Part shown: in pieces, positions 50,800 through 59,322 of the stretch | How positions within the stretch are numbered: the stretch's first letter is position 1 | Layout: every line of letters starts with the position of its first letter | Source: Mycobacterium sp. | Lineage (GTDB): Bacteria > Actinomycetota > Actinomycetes > Mycobacteriales > Mycobacteriaceae | Direction: 5' to 3' | Length of the DNA: 64,000 nucleotides | NCBI GenBank assembly: GCA_018401645.1 | Contig: JAGYKK010000001.1 | Span: 1 to 64,000 of the forward strand | Position numbers and translations under genes: made by a program | Notes under the pieces: generated by a model | Told to the model about the DNA's origin: nothing | The model's input: only the letters and a program-made list of their open reading frames with translations | The model's database searches: none

Positions 50800-51285
50800 A
50801 TGACAAGCATTGACCTGACGATTGATAATGGAATCGACCCAGAGACCCGAACCCGCATCGCCGGCGGTCTGTCGCGGTTGCTGGCCGACACGTACACGCT
50901 GTATCTCAAGACCCACAACTACCACTGGAACGTCACCGGCCCGATGTTCCAGACCCTGCACCTGATGTTCGAGACCCAATACTCCGAACTGGCATTGGCG
51001 GTCGACCTCATCGCCGAGCGAATCCGGGCGCTGGGTGCCAAGGCGCCCGGCAGCTACGCGGAGTTCACCACCCTGACGAGCATCGCGGAGGAATCCGGAA
51101 CACGCAGTGCCACCGAGATGATCCGCGATTTGGTGGCCGGGCAGGAAGCCGTCGTGCGCACCGCGCGGGGCTTATTCCCTGTGGTCGACGAGGCGCACGA
51201 CGAACCGACGGCGGACCTTCTCACCCAACGGATGCAGATCCACGAGAAGACGGCATGGATGCTGCGAAGCCTGCTCGAGGTCTGA
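50800..51285 (+). CDS. Dps-family ferritin-like protein
   Basis: Protein of 161 residues of the DNA-starvation/ferritin superfamily, which forms dodecamers that oxidise and store iron and protect DNA. The intersubunit ferroxidase residues are visible in [18 protein letters not shown] and [22 protein letters not shown] (His, Asp, Glu positions). The end [15 protein letters not shown] is typical. There is no long basic N-terminal tail, so DNA binding is uncertain. It stands between ychF and a convergent hydrolase. Confidence 0.9.
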   Translation: MTSIDLTIDNGIDPETRTRIAGGLSRLLADTYTLYLKTHNYHWNVTGPMFQTLHLMFETQYSELALAVDLIAERIRALGAKAPGSYAEFTTLTSIAEESGTRSATEMIRDLVAGQEAVVRTARGLFPVVDEAHDEPTADLLTQRMQIHEKTAWMLRSLLEV

Positions 51286-51297
51286 CGAAACTGTCCC

Positions 51298-52149
51298 TCA
51301 CCGGGTGACGAAAGAGACAACCGCCTCGCTGAAAGCGTCGTTGTCGTCGCCGGCCGCGGTATGTCCGGCATCGGATAACTCCACGAACTCCGCTCGCGGC
51401 ACCTTGGCCAGAAAATCTTCGACGCCTGCGGGACTGACGACGTCGGACAGCTTGCCGCGGATCAGCAGAATCGGTATCCGCAGATCGATGGCCGCCTGTT
51501 CGAGGCGACCGACCTCGACGAACGGGTCGTCACCGGCGGAGGTGACGAATGCCGGATCCCAATGCCAGTACCAGCGTCCGTCGCGGTGGCGCAGATTCTT
51601 CGTCAGACCGTCGACGTTGCGCGGGCGTCTGCGGTGCGGCAGGTATTCCGCGATGGCGTCGGCGGCCTGATCCAGGCTGTCGAACCCGGCTACGTGGCGG
51701 GTCATGAAGTCGCGGATCCGGTGGGTGCCCACACTCTCGAACCGAGGCACCACGTCGACGAGAACGAGCATGGTCACCACCGCCGGCCCGGCCCGGTGTG
51801 CGGCAACGATTCCGGTCAAACCGCCCATGCTGGCACCGATCAACACCACCGGCCGGTCGATCTGGGTCAGGACGGCCGCCGCATCGCGAGCGAACGCGTC
51901 GACGGTGTACTCCGCGTTCGGCGCGCGGTCGCTGTCGCCGTGACCTCGGGCGTCGAGGGCGATCACGTGAAAGCCGCGGTCGGCCAATATCTGGCCGGTG
52001 CTCTTCCAGGAGAACCGATTCTGCCCACCGCCATGCAGCATGAGAATCGTGGGTTGATCGCCCCGGCCGTGGCCCCGATTCCACTCGTCGCCGACCAGCG
52101 TCAACGACGCGTCCCCGCTGAACTCCACGGTTGTCGGACCGACGGACAC
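51298..52149 (-). CDS. Alpha/beta hydrolase
   Basis: Hydrolase of about 283 residues. Oxyanion-side motif LMLHGGGQNRFSW, acidic ALDARGHGDSD, nucleophile serine VVLIGASMGGLTG, catalytic acid in ILLIRGKLSDVVSP and histidine in ELSDAGHTAAGDD. The GTG at 52149 is preferred because GAGGAGG lies six bases upstream; a GTG at 52176 would add nine residues. TAACGT just upstream could be its promoter. Related to meta-cleavage or ester hydrolases; substrate unknown. Confidence 0.83.
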   Translation of the reverse strand: MSVGPTTVEFSGDASLTLVGDEWNRGHGRGDQPTILMLHGGGQNRFSWKSTGQILADRGFHVIALDARGHGDSDRAPNAEYTVDAFARDAAAVLTQIDRPVVLIGASMGGLTGIVAAHRAGPAVVTMLVLVDVVPRFESVGTHRIRDFMTRHVAGFDSLDQAADAIAEYLPHRRRPRNVDGLTKNLRHRDGRWYWHWDPAFVTSAGDDPFVEVGRLEQAAIDLRIPILLIRGKLSDVVSPAGVEDFLAKVPRAEFVELSDAGHTAAGDDNDAFSEAVVSFVTR

Positions 52150-52256
52150 TGCGGCCTCCTCGATGTAGGTGTGCACCGCACGTTACCCGCGGCCGTGGCC
52201 GGTAGCCTTTGGCCCGGTGCGCGCGACCGGGTCCGCACCGCTGATGAGGAGCCGCT

Positions 52257-52817
52257 GTGAACGACGGGGCCGACGGAGCCGACCGGACCGCCGGGGCCGA
52301 CGGGATCGAGGAGCCCGGAGTGCCTGTGGATCGGCCCGCGCCATCAACGTCGCCGTACCGTCTGGTGCTCGGGGCCCTTGCCGTGCTCGTCGCGCTCACC
52401 GGTTGGCTGGGCTGGCGAGACCTTGAAGTCCGCCGGGCCGAGGATCTGCGGGCCGCGATGGTGCAAGCCGGACAGGCCGGTGTCGTGGCGCTGACCACGA
52501 TCGACCATGAACGGGTGGACGAGGATGTGCGGCGCATCCTGGATTCCTCGACCGGAGGATTCCGCGATGACTTCGCCCGGCGCGCCGACTCCTTCGCTGA
52601 TGCCGCCCGCCAGGCCCAATCCACGTCCGTCGGTACCGTCTCGGAAGCCGGGGTGGAGTCCGTGGACGGCGAACAGGGCCGGGTACTGGTGACCCTGATC
52701 GTGATGACCTCCAATCGCGGCACCCCTGAACAACAGCCCAAGGTATGGCGCACCCGGGTGAGTGTCGCCAAGGACGGCGAGGAGTACAAGGTCGCGGCGG
52801 TGGAGTTCATCCCGTGA
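52257..52817 (+). CDS. Mce-associated membrane protein
   Basis: Protein of 186 residues: an acidic cytoplasmic N-terminus, one transmembrane helix (LVLGALAVLVALTGWLGW) at about residues 37-54, and an exported domain with AGQAGVVALTTIDHERVDEDVRRILDSSTGGFRDDF, the common pattern of Mas/Mam proteins that accompany Mce lipid importers. No mce operon is in the window, so this is an orphan pair with the next gene, whose GTG overlaps its stop. GTG start with GAGGAGCC upstream. Confidence 0.82.
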   Translation: MNDGADGADRTAGADGIEEPGVPVDRPAPSTSPYRLVLGALAVLVALTGWLGWRDLEVRRAEDLRAAMVQAGQAGVVALTTIDHERVDEDVRRILDSSTGGFRDDFARRADSFADAARQAQSTSVGTVSEAGVESVDGEQGRVLVTLIVMTSNRGTPEQQPKVWRTRVSVAKDGEEYKVAAVEFIP

Positions 52818-53302
52818 CCGTCGACCGCGCACGTCTGCGCCAACTCGCCGCGACCATGCTGGCGATTGCGCTCTTGCTTGCCTCAGCTTGGTTGGCGTGG
52901 GACGGCACCGCCCGGCGCGGCGCCGAACAGGCTGGCAACGAGGCCATCCAAGCAGCGCGGGAATCGATCGTTGCAATACTCAGCTACCGGCCGGACACCG
53001 CTGAGAAAGACCTCGACACCGCCGCCCGCGAACGGTTGACCGGACCCTTCTTGGACGATTACACGCAACTGATCAGAACCGTTGTCATTCCCGATGCAAA
53101 ACAGCGGGGCATCTCGGCTGCAGCGCAGGTTCCCGCGGCTGCCGTGGTGTCGGCCGAAGCCGACCGCGCGGTCCTGCTCGTCTACGTCGATCAGGCCATG
53201 GCGGCCGGTAATGCGAAACCGACCCAGACCAACTCCAGTGTCCGGGTGACCATGGAAAAGGTCGATGGGCGTTGGTTGATCGCCGAATTCGATCCGATCT
53301 AG
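52814..53302 (+). CDS. Second Mce-associated membrane protein
   Basis: Protein of 162 residues with a single N-terminal helix (LAATMLAIALLLASAWLAW) and an exported domain like that of the preceding gene (ARESIVAILSYRPDTAEKDLDTAARERLTG, then VRVTMEKVDGRWLIAEFDP). The four-base overlap implies coupled translation, and the two probably form a complex, as paired Mas proteins do beside mce operons. What they serve here is unknown. Confidence 0.82.
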   Translation: MTVDRARLRQLAATMLAIALLLASAWLAWDGTARRGAEQAGNEAIQAARESIVAILSYRPDTAEKDLDTAARERLTGPFLDDYTQLIRTVVIPDAKQRGISAAAQVPAAAVVSAEADRAVLLVYVDQAMAAGNAKPTQTNSSVRVTMEKVDGRWLIAEFDPI

Positions 53303-53311
53303 GAGTTGACG

Positions 53312-54196
53312 ATGACAGAGCCCCGCTGGATCGACGTCGAAGCGCCTGCGGTGCAGCTGCGGGCTCTGTGCTGGGGGCCGCAGGAGGGCCCGATTGCGCT
53401 GTGTCTGCACGGATTTCCCGATACCGCCTACGGGTTCCGGAAGTTGGCCCCGTCTCTGGTGGCTGCCGGTTACCGGGTGGTCGCACCGTTCATGCGGGGC
53501 TACGCGCCGTCCGCACCGGCCTCGGACCGCGCCTACCACCTCGGTGCGCTGATGGACGATGCGCTGCAGGTGCGCGCCGCAAGTGACCCCACCGATGCCG
53601 ACGTGGTGATCGGTCACGACTGGGGAGCTATCGCAGCGACCGGACTCGCGGCGCTGCCTGACAGCCCGTTTCGCAAGGCGGTGGTGATGTCGGTTCCTCC
53701 GACGGCCACGTTGAGGACCCGTCGTGGGGGGTTGTTGCGGCTGCTACCGCGTCAACTGATGCGCAGTTGGTACATCAGTTACTTCCAGCTGCCGTTTCTG
53801 CCTGAACGGTCCGCGGCGTGGATAGTGCCGCTGCTATGGCGCCGGTGGTCGCCCGGGTACGACGCGACCGAGGACCTGCGTCACGTCCATGCCGCGATCG
53901 GAGCCCCGGATCGGTGGCGGGCCGCACTGGGCCCCTACCGGGCGACCATCCGCAACTCGGCCCCGCCGGCCCGATACGCCGAACTGCACCGCTGGTGGAC
54001 CGAGTCCGCGCGAATTCCAACTTTGTACCTTCACGGCGCCGACGATGGCTGTATGACAGCCGATTTCACCCCATTCGTCTCCGCCGGGCTCCCTGCCGGG
54101 AGTGAAACGGCAGTCGTCGGATATGCCGGGCATTTCCTGCAACTCGAACAGCCCAAGGAGGTCGGCAGGCGCATTGTTGAATTCCTCGCACGCTGA
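53312..54196 (+). CDS. Epoxide-hydrolase-like alpha/beta hydrolase
   Basis: Protein of 294 residues. CLHGFPDTAYGFRKLAPSLV carries the HGFP oxyanion motif, and the nucleophile elbow is VVIGHDWGAIAATG, an aspartate, as in epoxide hydrolases and haloalkane dehalogenases. The catalytic histidine is probably in GYAGHFLQLEQP; an acid is near LHGADDGCM. ATG at 53312 with AGGAG seven bases upstream. It lies nine bases after the Mce-associated pair and 19 before the WS/DGAT-like gene, so one operon is likely. Confidence 0.85.
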   Translation: MTEPRWIDVEAPAVQLRALCWGPQEGPIALCLHGFPDTAYGFRKLAPSLVAAGYRVVAPFMRGYAPSAPASDRAYHLGALMDDALQVRAASDPTDADVVIGHDWGAIAATGLAALPDSPFRKAVVMSVPPTATLRTRRGGLLRLLPRQLMRSWYISYFQLPFLPERSAAWIVPLLWRRWSPGYDATEDLRHVHAAIGAPDRWRAALGPYRATIRNSAPPARYAELHRWWTESARIPTLYLHGADDGCMTADFTPFVSAGLPAGSETAVVGYAGHFLQLEQPKEVGRRIVEFLAR

Positions 54197-54215
54197 TGCC
54201 TGGGCGGGACGGGCC

Positions 54216-55493
54216 ATGGCTGCGGCCGACGCGCAGATGCTGCTGCTCTCAGCCAAGATGGCCAATGACCAGTTTGTGCTCTACGCCTTCGAGGGTGTTC
54301 CCGATGATCTCGATGGGGCTATTGAGGGGTTGCGACATCGAGGGCAGACCTGCGCTGAACTGTGCCTGCGGGTGTTCGACGAGGATCCCCTGCGTTATCC
54401 CCGATGGGTGGCCGGCGCAATCCGGCCCTCACAGTTCATGGTCCACGCAAGCGTGGGTGAGGACTGGCAGGGTTGCCTTGATCGGGTGTCGCGCCTGGCC
54501 GAGCAGCAACTCGACGCGTCCCAGATGTGTTGGCGAATCCATGTTTTCCCGGGAGTGCATCGTGTCCCCGGAGTCTCGGCTGCCGCGACCGTTGTGGTCA
54601 TGCAGACAACGCACGCACTGGGTGACGGCACCCGCTCCGCGGAACTTGCGGGCGTCCTGCTGGGGCGTCGAACGCCGGTACGGGTGGTTGCCGGACCGGA
54701 TCGTGGGCGCTTCGTGGGACGGGCGGTGTCAGCCGCGCTGGCGCACCGCAGCCTGGTTCGTGACACCGCGAACGGACTTTTGGCGCCACCGACGCATCCC
54801 TTGCCGAGCCTGAGTATCAACGCAGGCCACCCAGTGGCAGGTGAAGCCCGCGCGGCGTTGCGGACCCTGCTGGTCTCTCGCGAGGGACTGACCGGGCCGA
54901 CCGTTACCGTGGCCGTGTTGGTGGCGATCTCCGAGGCTCTGGCCGGCTATCTGGGTGAACGCGGTGAAGACATCAGCCGACTCGGTGCGGAGGTGCCGAT
55001 GGCGAAAGGGGAGTCGAGTTCGCCCGTCATTAAAGCGCACAATGATTTTGTCAACGTCGGTGTTGCGCTTTATCCGGAGTTGAACCGGGCCCGGCGAGGA
55101 CAGCGGATCCGCGAGCAACTCGATGCCCACCGGAACCGCGGTGCCCACCCCGCTACGAAGGCGTCGGCTGCCGCGTTCGCGGCGGTGCCGGCGTGGATCC
55201 TGCGCTGGGGGATGGGCAAGTTCGACCCGACGGTTCGCTCAGCGACGGTCACCGGACACACCGTGGTTTCCAGCGTCAACCGCGGTCCGGCTGATCTCGC
55301 CTTCGGCAACCGTCCGGTGGTGTTGACCGCCGGGTATCCGGCGCTGTCACCGATGATGAGCCTCACCCACGGTGTGCACGGCATCGGCGGGCAGGTAGCA
55401 GTCAGCGTGCACGCCGACTCGAACGTCATCGACATCGACGACTACACCGATCGGGTGGCCCACGCTCTGGCCCGCCATTCGAACGCGCTCTAG
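54216..55493 (+). CDS. WS/DGAT-like acyltransferase
   Basis: Protein of 425 residues of the wax ester synthase/diacylglycerol acyltransferase type, with a C-terminal DUF1298-like domain. The catalytic HHxxxDG appears as THALGDG (in MQTTHALGDGTRS): the second histidine and DG remain but the first histidine is threonine. Later family motifs include HNDFVNVGVALYP, VVSSVNRGPADLAFGNRPVV and VHGIGGQVAVSVHADSN. The start ATG gives MAAADAQMLLLSAKMANDQF. If active, it would move an acyl chain from CoA to an alcohol. Short gaps on both sides put it in the surrounding operon. Confidence 0.78.
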   Translation: MAAADAQMLLLSAKMANDQFVLYAFEGVPDDLDGAIEGLRHRGQTCAELCLRVFDEDPLRYPRWVAGAIRPSQFMVHASVGEDWQGCLDRVSRLAEQQLDASQMCWRIHVFPGVHRVPGVSAAATVVVMQTTHALGDGTRSAELAGVLLGRRTPVRVVAGPDRGRFVGRAVSAALAHRSLVRDTANGLLAPPTHPLPSLSINAGHPVAGEARAALRTLLVSREGLTGPTVTVAVLVAISEALAGYLGERGEDISRLGAEVPMAKGESSSPVIKAHNDFVNVGVALYPELNRARRGQRIREQLDAHRNRGAHPATKASAAAFAAVPAWILRWGMGKFDPTVRSATVTGHTVVSSVNRGPADLAFGNRPVVLTAGYPALSPMMSLTHGVHGIGGQVAVSVHADSNVIDIDDYTDRVAHALARHSNAL

Positions 55494-55496
55494 TCT
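55491..55496 (+). promoter_or_regulatory. -10 box TAGTCT made from the upstream stop codon
   Basis: The TAG stop of the WS/DGAT-like gene opens TAGTCT, which ends six bases before the next ATG (55503). DUF3556 may therefore have its own leaderless transcript in addition to operon read-through. Confidence 0.4.
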
Positions 55497-55502
55497 TCCT
55501 CC

Positions 55503-57221
55503 ATGGGATTTCTGAAACAGGAAGCGCCGGTCATCGATTTTGATGAATGGAGTAAAGGCACTCGAGCCGAGAGGATCCGGCCGATGGCCCGGCACTGGGC
55601 CGAAATCGGCTTCGGCACGCCGGTGGCACTGCATCTGTTTTACGTGCTCAAGATCGGTCTCTACATCCTCGGGGCATGGCTATTCGCACTGGCGACCAAG
55701 GGCATCGATGGATTCACGAATATCGGAGCGTGGTGGTCGGAGCCGATCGTGTTCGAGAAGGTCGTCCTTTTCACGATCCTCTTCGAGGTAATTGGCCTCG
55801 GCTGCGGTTTCGGTCCCCTGAACAACCGCTTCTTCCCGCCGATGGGGTCAATCCTCTACTGGCTGCGGCCCGGGACTATCCGGCTACCGCCCTGGCCCAC
55901 CCGGGTGCCGCTGACTAGGGGCGACGGTCGCACGCCGGTCGATGTCGCACTGTACGGCGCGCTGCTGATCATGTTGCTGGTTGCGCTCTTGTCCGACGGC
56001 ACCGGGGAGATTCCAGCCCTGAACACCACGGTCGGGCTGCTGCCCACCTGGCAAATAGTGGCTGTCCTTATTCTGTTGGCGCTCATCGGTTTACGTGACA
56101 AGGTGATCTTCCTGGCCGCACGAGGGGAGGTGTACGCACCCTTTCTTGCGGCCTTCCTTTTCGGCGGCGCCAACGTGATCGTGGCTGCCAAACTAGCTTG
56201 CGTGGTGATCTGGATGGGTGCGGCCACGTCGAAGCTGAACAAACACTTCCCGTTCGTGATCTCCACGATGATGTCCAACAGTCCGGTGATCCGGCCGCGG
56301 GCGTTCAAGCGCCGATTCTTCGAGCACTTCCCGGACGATCTGCGACCCGGCCGGTTGTCGAGGGTCGTCGCCCACGTGAGCACCGCCATCGAGATGCTGG
56401 TGCCCCTGGTGCTGCTCTTCTCCGGTGGTGGATGGCCAACAGCCGTCGCGGCACTGGTGATGGTCTGCTTCCACCTCGGCATCCTCAGCGCAATCCCGAT
56501 GGGAGTTCCACTCGAGTGGAACGTATTCATGATCTTCAGCGTGCTTGCGTTGTTCGTCGGGCATGCCGATGTAGGGATCGCCGATATGACCAACCCGTTG
56601 CCGCTGTTACTTTTCGCGCTGATGGCCGGAATCGTCGTCGCGGGAAACCTTGTCCCGCGGAAGATCTCCTTCCTTCCCGGAATGCGCTACTACGCGGGGA
56701 ACTGGGATACCACCATGTGGTGCATCAAGGCCTCCGCGGAGGAAAAGATCGCGCGCGGCATCGTCTCGATCGCGACCATGCCGGCGGCCCAACTCGAGAA
56801 GCTTTACGGCAGCAAGGAAGCCGCCCAGATTCCGCTCTATATGGGCTACGCATTTCGTGCTTTTAACACCCACGGCAAGGCGTTGTTCACCCTCGTGCAC
56901 CGGGCGATGAACGGTCAGAACGAAGCCGAATACTCGATTACCGACGGCGAGCGGATCTGCAGCATGGCCATCGGATGGAATTTCGGGGACGGTCACATGC
57001 ACAACGAGCAGTTGATCGCCGCGATGCAGAAGCGCTGTGGGTTCGAGCCCGGCGAGGTTCGGGTAGTGCTGCTCGACGCCCAACCGATCCATCGGCAGCG
57101 ACAGGCATATCGACTGGTCGATGCCGCCACCGGGGAATTCGAGAGCGGATATGTCGACGTCGCCGACATGGTCACCCGCCAACCTTGGGACGATGACCTC
57201 CCTGTGCACGTCGACCGCTGA
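55503..57221 (+). CDS. DUF3556 multi-pass membrane protein
   Basis: Protein of 572 residues, mycobacterial DUF3556 family. About ten hydrophobic helices occupy residues 40-385, for example TPVALHLFYVLKIGLYILGA, PVDVALYGALLIMLLVALLS, AFLFGGANVIVAAKLACVVI and LLLFALMAGIVVAGNLVP. A cytoplasmic-type domain of about 180 residues follows (MRYYAGNWDTTMWCIKASAE, ICSMAIGWNFGDGHMHNEQL, VRVVLLDAQPIHRQRQAYRL). Conserved His/Asp/Tyr-rich loops between helices (AATSKLNKHFPF) suggest an enzyme or carrier. No function is established. It closes the tract that begins at 52257. Confidence 0.82.
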   Translation: MGFLKQEAPVIDFDEWSKGTRAERIRPMARHWAEIGFGTPVALHLFYVLKIGLYILGAWLFALATKGIDGFTNIGAWWSEPIVFEKVVLFTILFEVIGLGCGFGPLNNRFFPPMGSILYWLRPGTIRLPPWPTRVPLTRGDGRTPVDVALYGALLIMLLVALLSDGTGEIPALNTTVGLLPTWQIVAVLILLALIGLRDKVIFLAARGEVYAPFLAAFLFGGANVIVAAKLACVVIWMGAATSKLNKHFPFVISTMMSNSPVIRPRAFKRRFFEHFPDDLRPGRLSRVVAHVSTAIEMLVPLVLLFSGGGWPTAVAALVMVCFHLGILSAIPMGVPLEWNVFMIFSVLALFVGHADVGIADMTNPLPLLLFALMAGIVVAGNLVPRKISFLPGMRYYAGNWDTTMWCIKASAEEKIARGIVSIATMPAAQLEKLYGSKEAAQIPLYMGYAFRAFNTHGKALFTLVHRAMNGQNEAEYSITDGERICSMAIGWNFGDGHMHNEQLIAAMQKRCGFEPGEVRVVLLDAQPIHRQRQAYRLVDAATGEFESGYVDVADMVTRQPWDDDLPVHVDR

Positions 57222-57305
57222 CCGAACGGTTGGTTGACCCCGGCCGCCGGGGCCCGCCGGTGCGATGCTAAGAATCGAAGGTCAACCTAGTGGAGGAGAA
57301 GGCCC

Positions 57306-58451
57306 ATGGCGGAAGCGGTAATTGTCGAGGCTGTGCGCGCACCGGTCGGAAAGCGCAACGGCGGACTGTCCGGTGTGCACCCGGCTGAGCTCTCGGCCCA
57401 GGTTCTCAACGGACTCGCTCAGCGGGCCGGAATCGACCCGGAGATCATCGACGACGTGATCTGGGGCTGTGTCATGCAGGCCGGTGAGCAGGCCCTCGAC
57501 ATCGCACGCACCGCGGTGCTGGCCGCGGGTTGGCCGGAGACCATTCCCGGTGTGACCGTGGACCGCCAATGCGGATCCAGCCAGCAGTCCGTGCATTTCG
57601 CCGCTGCCGGTGTAGTGGCGGGACACTACGACGCGGTGATCGCCGGTGGTGTGGAGTCGATGTCGCGTACCCCAATGGGCGCCTCGCTGGCCAGTGGTGG
57701 CAACCCCTACCCGGCAAGCTTCAAGAGTCGTTACGAGCGCACCCCGAACCAGGGCATCGGCGCGGAGATGATGGCGACCAAGTGGGGATTGACCCGCACT
57801 CAGCTAGACCAGTTCTCGCTGGACTCCCATGAGAAAGCCGGCGCAGCGCAGGATTCCGGTGCCTTTGACGACCAGATTGTCGGCATCAAGGATCCGGAAG
57901 GCAACGTCGTTCTCTCCGACGAGGGCATCCGCCGCGGCACCACCTTGGAGAAGATGGCCCAACTGAAGCCCGCCTTCTCCGAAGACGGGGTGATTCATGC
58001 CGGCAACTCCTCGCAAATCTCCGATGGTTGCGGAGCGCTACTGTTCATGTCGGCGGAAAAAGCGAAATCTTTGGGACTCAAGCCCATTGCTCGCGTACAC
58101 ACCGCCTGCCTCGCGGGTGCTGACCCGGTGATGATGTTGTCGGCTCCGATTCCTGCTACTCAGAAGGCCTTGGCGCGCTCCGGGTTGAGCATCGACGACA
58201 TTGGCGTATTCGAGGTTAATGAAGCGTTCGCACCGGTCCCGATGGCGTGGCTCAAGGAGATCGGCGCCGACGAACGCAAACTCAACCCCAACGGTGGCGC
58301 CATCGCGTTGGGCCACCCCCTCGGCGGTTCCGGTGCGCGGATCATGACGACCATGCTTTATCACATGCGGGACAACAACATTCGGTACGGGCTGCAGACC
58401 ATGTGCGAAGGTGGCGGTCAGGCCAATGCCACGATTCTGGAACTGCTGTAG
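57306..58451 (+). CDS. Acetyl-CoA acyltransferase (thiolase)
   Basis: Thiolase of 381 residues. Nucleophile cysteine in VDRQCGSSQQSVHFAA near residue 90, NEAFAPVPMAWLKE, GGAIALGHPLGGSGARI and the second catalytic cysteine in TMCEGGGQANATI. It cleaves 3-ketoacyl-CoA, or condenses acyl-CoAs. ATG with GGAGGAGAAGG. Its stop overlaps by one base the GTG of the next enoyl-CoA hydratase, so the two consecutive beta-oxidation activities are coupled. It resembles FadA5/FadA6-type thiolases in layout, but not closely enough to name it. Confidence 0.9.
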   Translation: MAEAVIVEAVRAPVGKRNGGLSGVHPAELSAQVLNGLAQRAGIDPEIIDDVIWGCVMQAGEQALDIARTAVLAAGWPETIPGVTVDRQCGSSQQSVHFAAAGVVAGHYDAVIAGGVESMSRTPMGASLASGGNPYPASFKSRYERTPNQGIGAEMMATKWGLTRTQLDQFSLDSHEKAGAAQDSGAFDDQIVGIKDPEGNVVLSDEGIRRGTTLEKMAQLKPAFSEDGVIHAGNSSQISDGCGALLFMSAEKAKSLGLKPIARVHTACLAGADPVMMLSAPIPATQKALARSGLSIDDIGVFEVNEAFAPVPMAWLKEIGADERKLNPNGGAIALGHPLGGSGARIMTTMLYHMRDNNIRYGLQTMCEGGGQANATILELL

Positions 58452-59290
58452 TGGCCGACACGGTGTCTGACGGTCCGGCTCCTCAAGGTTCGTCGTCGGA
58501 CGAAGCCCCCGGGGCCCTCACTGAGCGCCGGGGAAACATCCTCGTCATCACCATCAACCGTCCCGAGGCCCGCAACGCCGTCAACTCGGCAGTCAGCGTG
58601 GGGGTCGGCGATGCCCTGCAGGAGGCGCAGGACACCGCCGATATCTGGGCGGTGGTGATCACCGGTGCCGGGGACAAATCGTTCTGCGCCGGAGCGGATT
58701 TGAAGGCGATTTCGCGTCGGGAGAACATCTTTCATCCCCAACACCCCGAATGGGGCTTCGCTGGATACGTCCAACACTTCATCGACAAGCCGACCATCGC
58801 CGCCGTCAACGGCACCGCCCTGGGCGGTGGTACCGAACTCGCCCTGGCCAGCGATCTCGTGGTGGCGCAGCAGAGTGCGAAGTTTGGCCTGCCCGAGGTT
58901 AAGCGTGGGCTGATCGCCGCGGCCGGCGGGGTTTTCCGGATTGTCGACCAGCTTCCGCGCAAGATCGCAATGCGACTGCTGGTCACCGGTGATCCGATCA
59001 CCGCCGACGAAGCTCTGCGGTGGGGTCTGATCAACGAGACCGTCTCGGACGGCGAGTCGGTACTTGAGGCCGCGGTCGCGCTGGCCGAGCGGATCACCGT
59101 CAACGCGCCGCTGGCGGTTCAGGCCAGCAAGCGGGTGGCGGCCGGCGCTGATGCGGGCACCATCACTGCGGAAACCCTGGCCTGGGAGCGCTCCAACCGC
59201 GAGATGAAAGTCGTCTTCACCTCCGAGGACGCTATGGAGGGCCCGATGGCCTTCACCGAGAAGCGCCCGCCGGTGTGGAAGGCCCGTTGA
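58451..59290 (+). CDS. Enoyl-CoA hydratase/isomerase family protein
   Basis: Crotonase of 279 residues with an extra N-terminal tail of about 25 residues. Oxyanion-hole region KSFCAGADLKAISR; GTALGGGTELALASDLVV with one catalytic glutamate; KFGLPEVKRGLIAAAGGVFRI with the second. The C-terminal block SEDAMEGPMAFTEKRPPVWKAR is typical. The GTG start uses the G of the thiolase TAG. Paired with the thiolase for beta-oxidation of an unknown acyl-CoA. Confidence 0.9.
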   Translation: MADTVSDGPAPQGSSSDEAPGALTERRGNILVITINRPEARNAVNSAVSVGVGDALQEAQDTADIWAVVITGAGDKSFCAGADLKAISRRENIFHPQHPEWGFAGYVQHFIDKPTIAAVNGTALGGGTELALASDLVVAQQSAKFGLPEVKRGLIAAAGGVFRIVDQLPRKIAMRLLVTGDPITADEALRWGLINETVSDGESVLEAAVALAERITVNAPLAVQASKRVAAGADAGTITAETLAWERSNREMKVVFTSEDAMEGPMAFTEKRPPVWKAR

Positions 59291-59322
59291 GGCCTAGGCG
59301 GCAGGAGCATGCGGGGCCCCGA

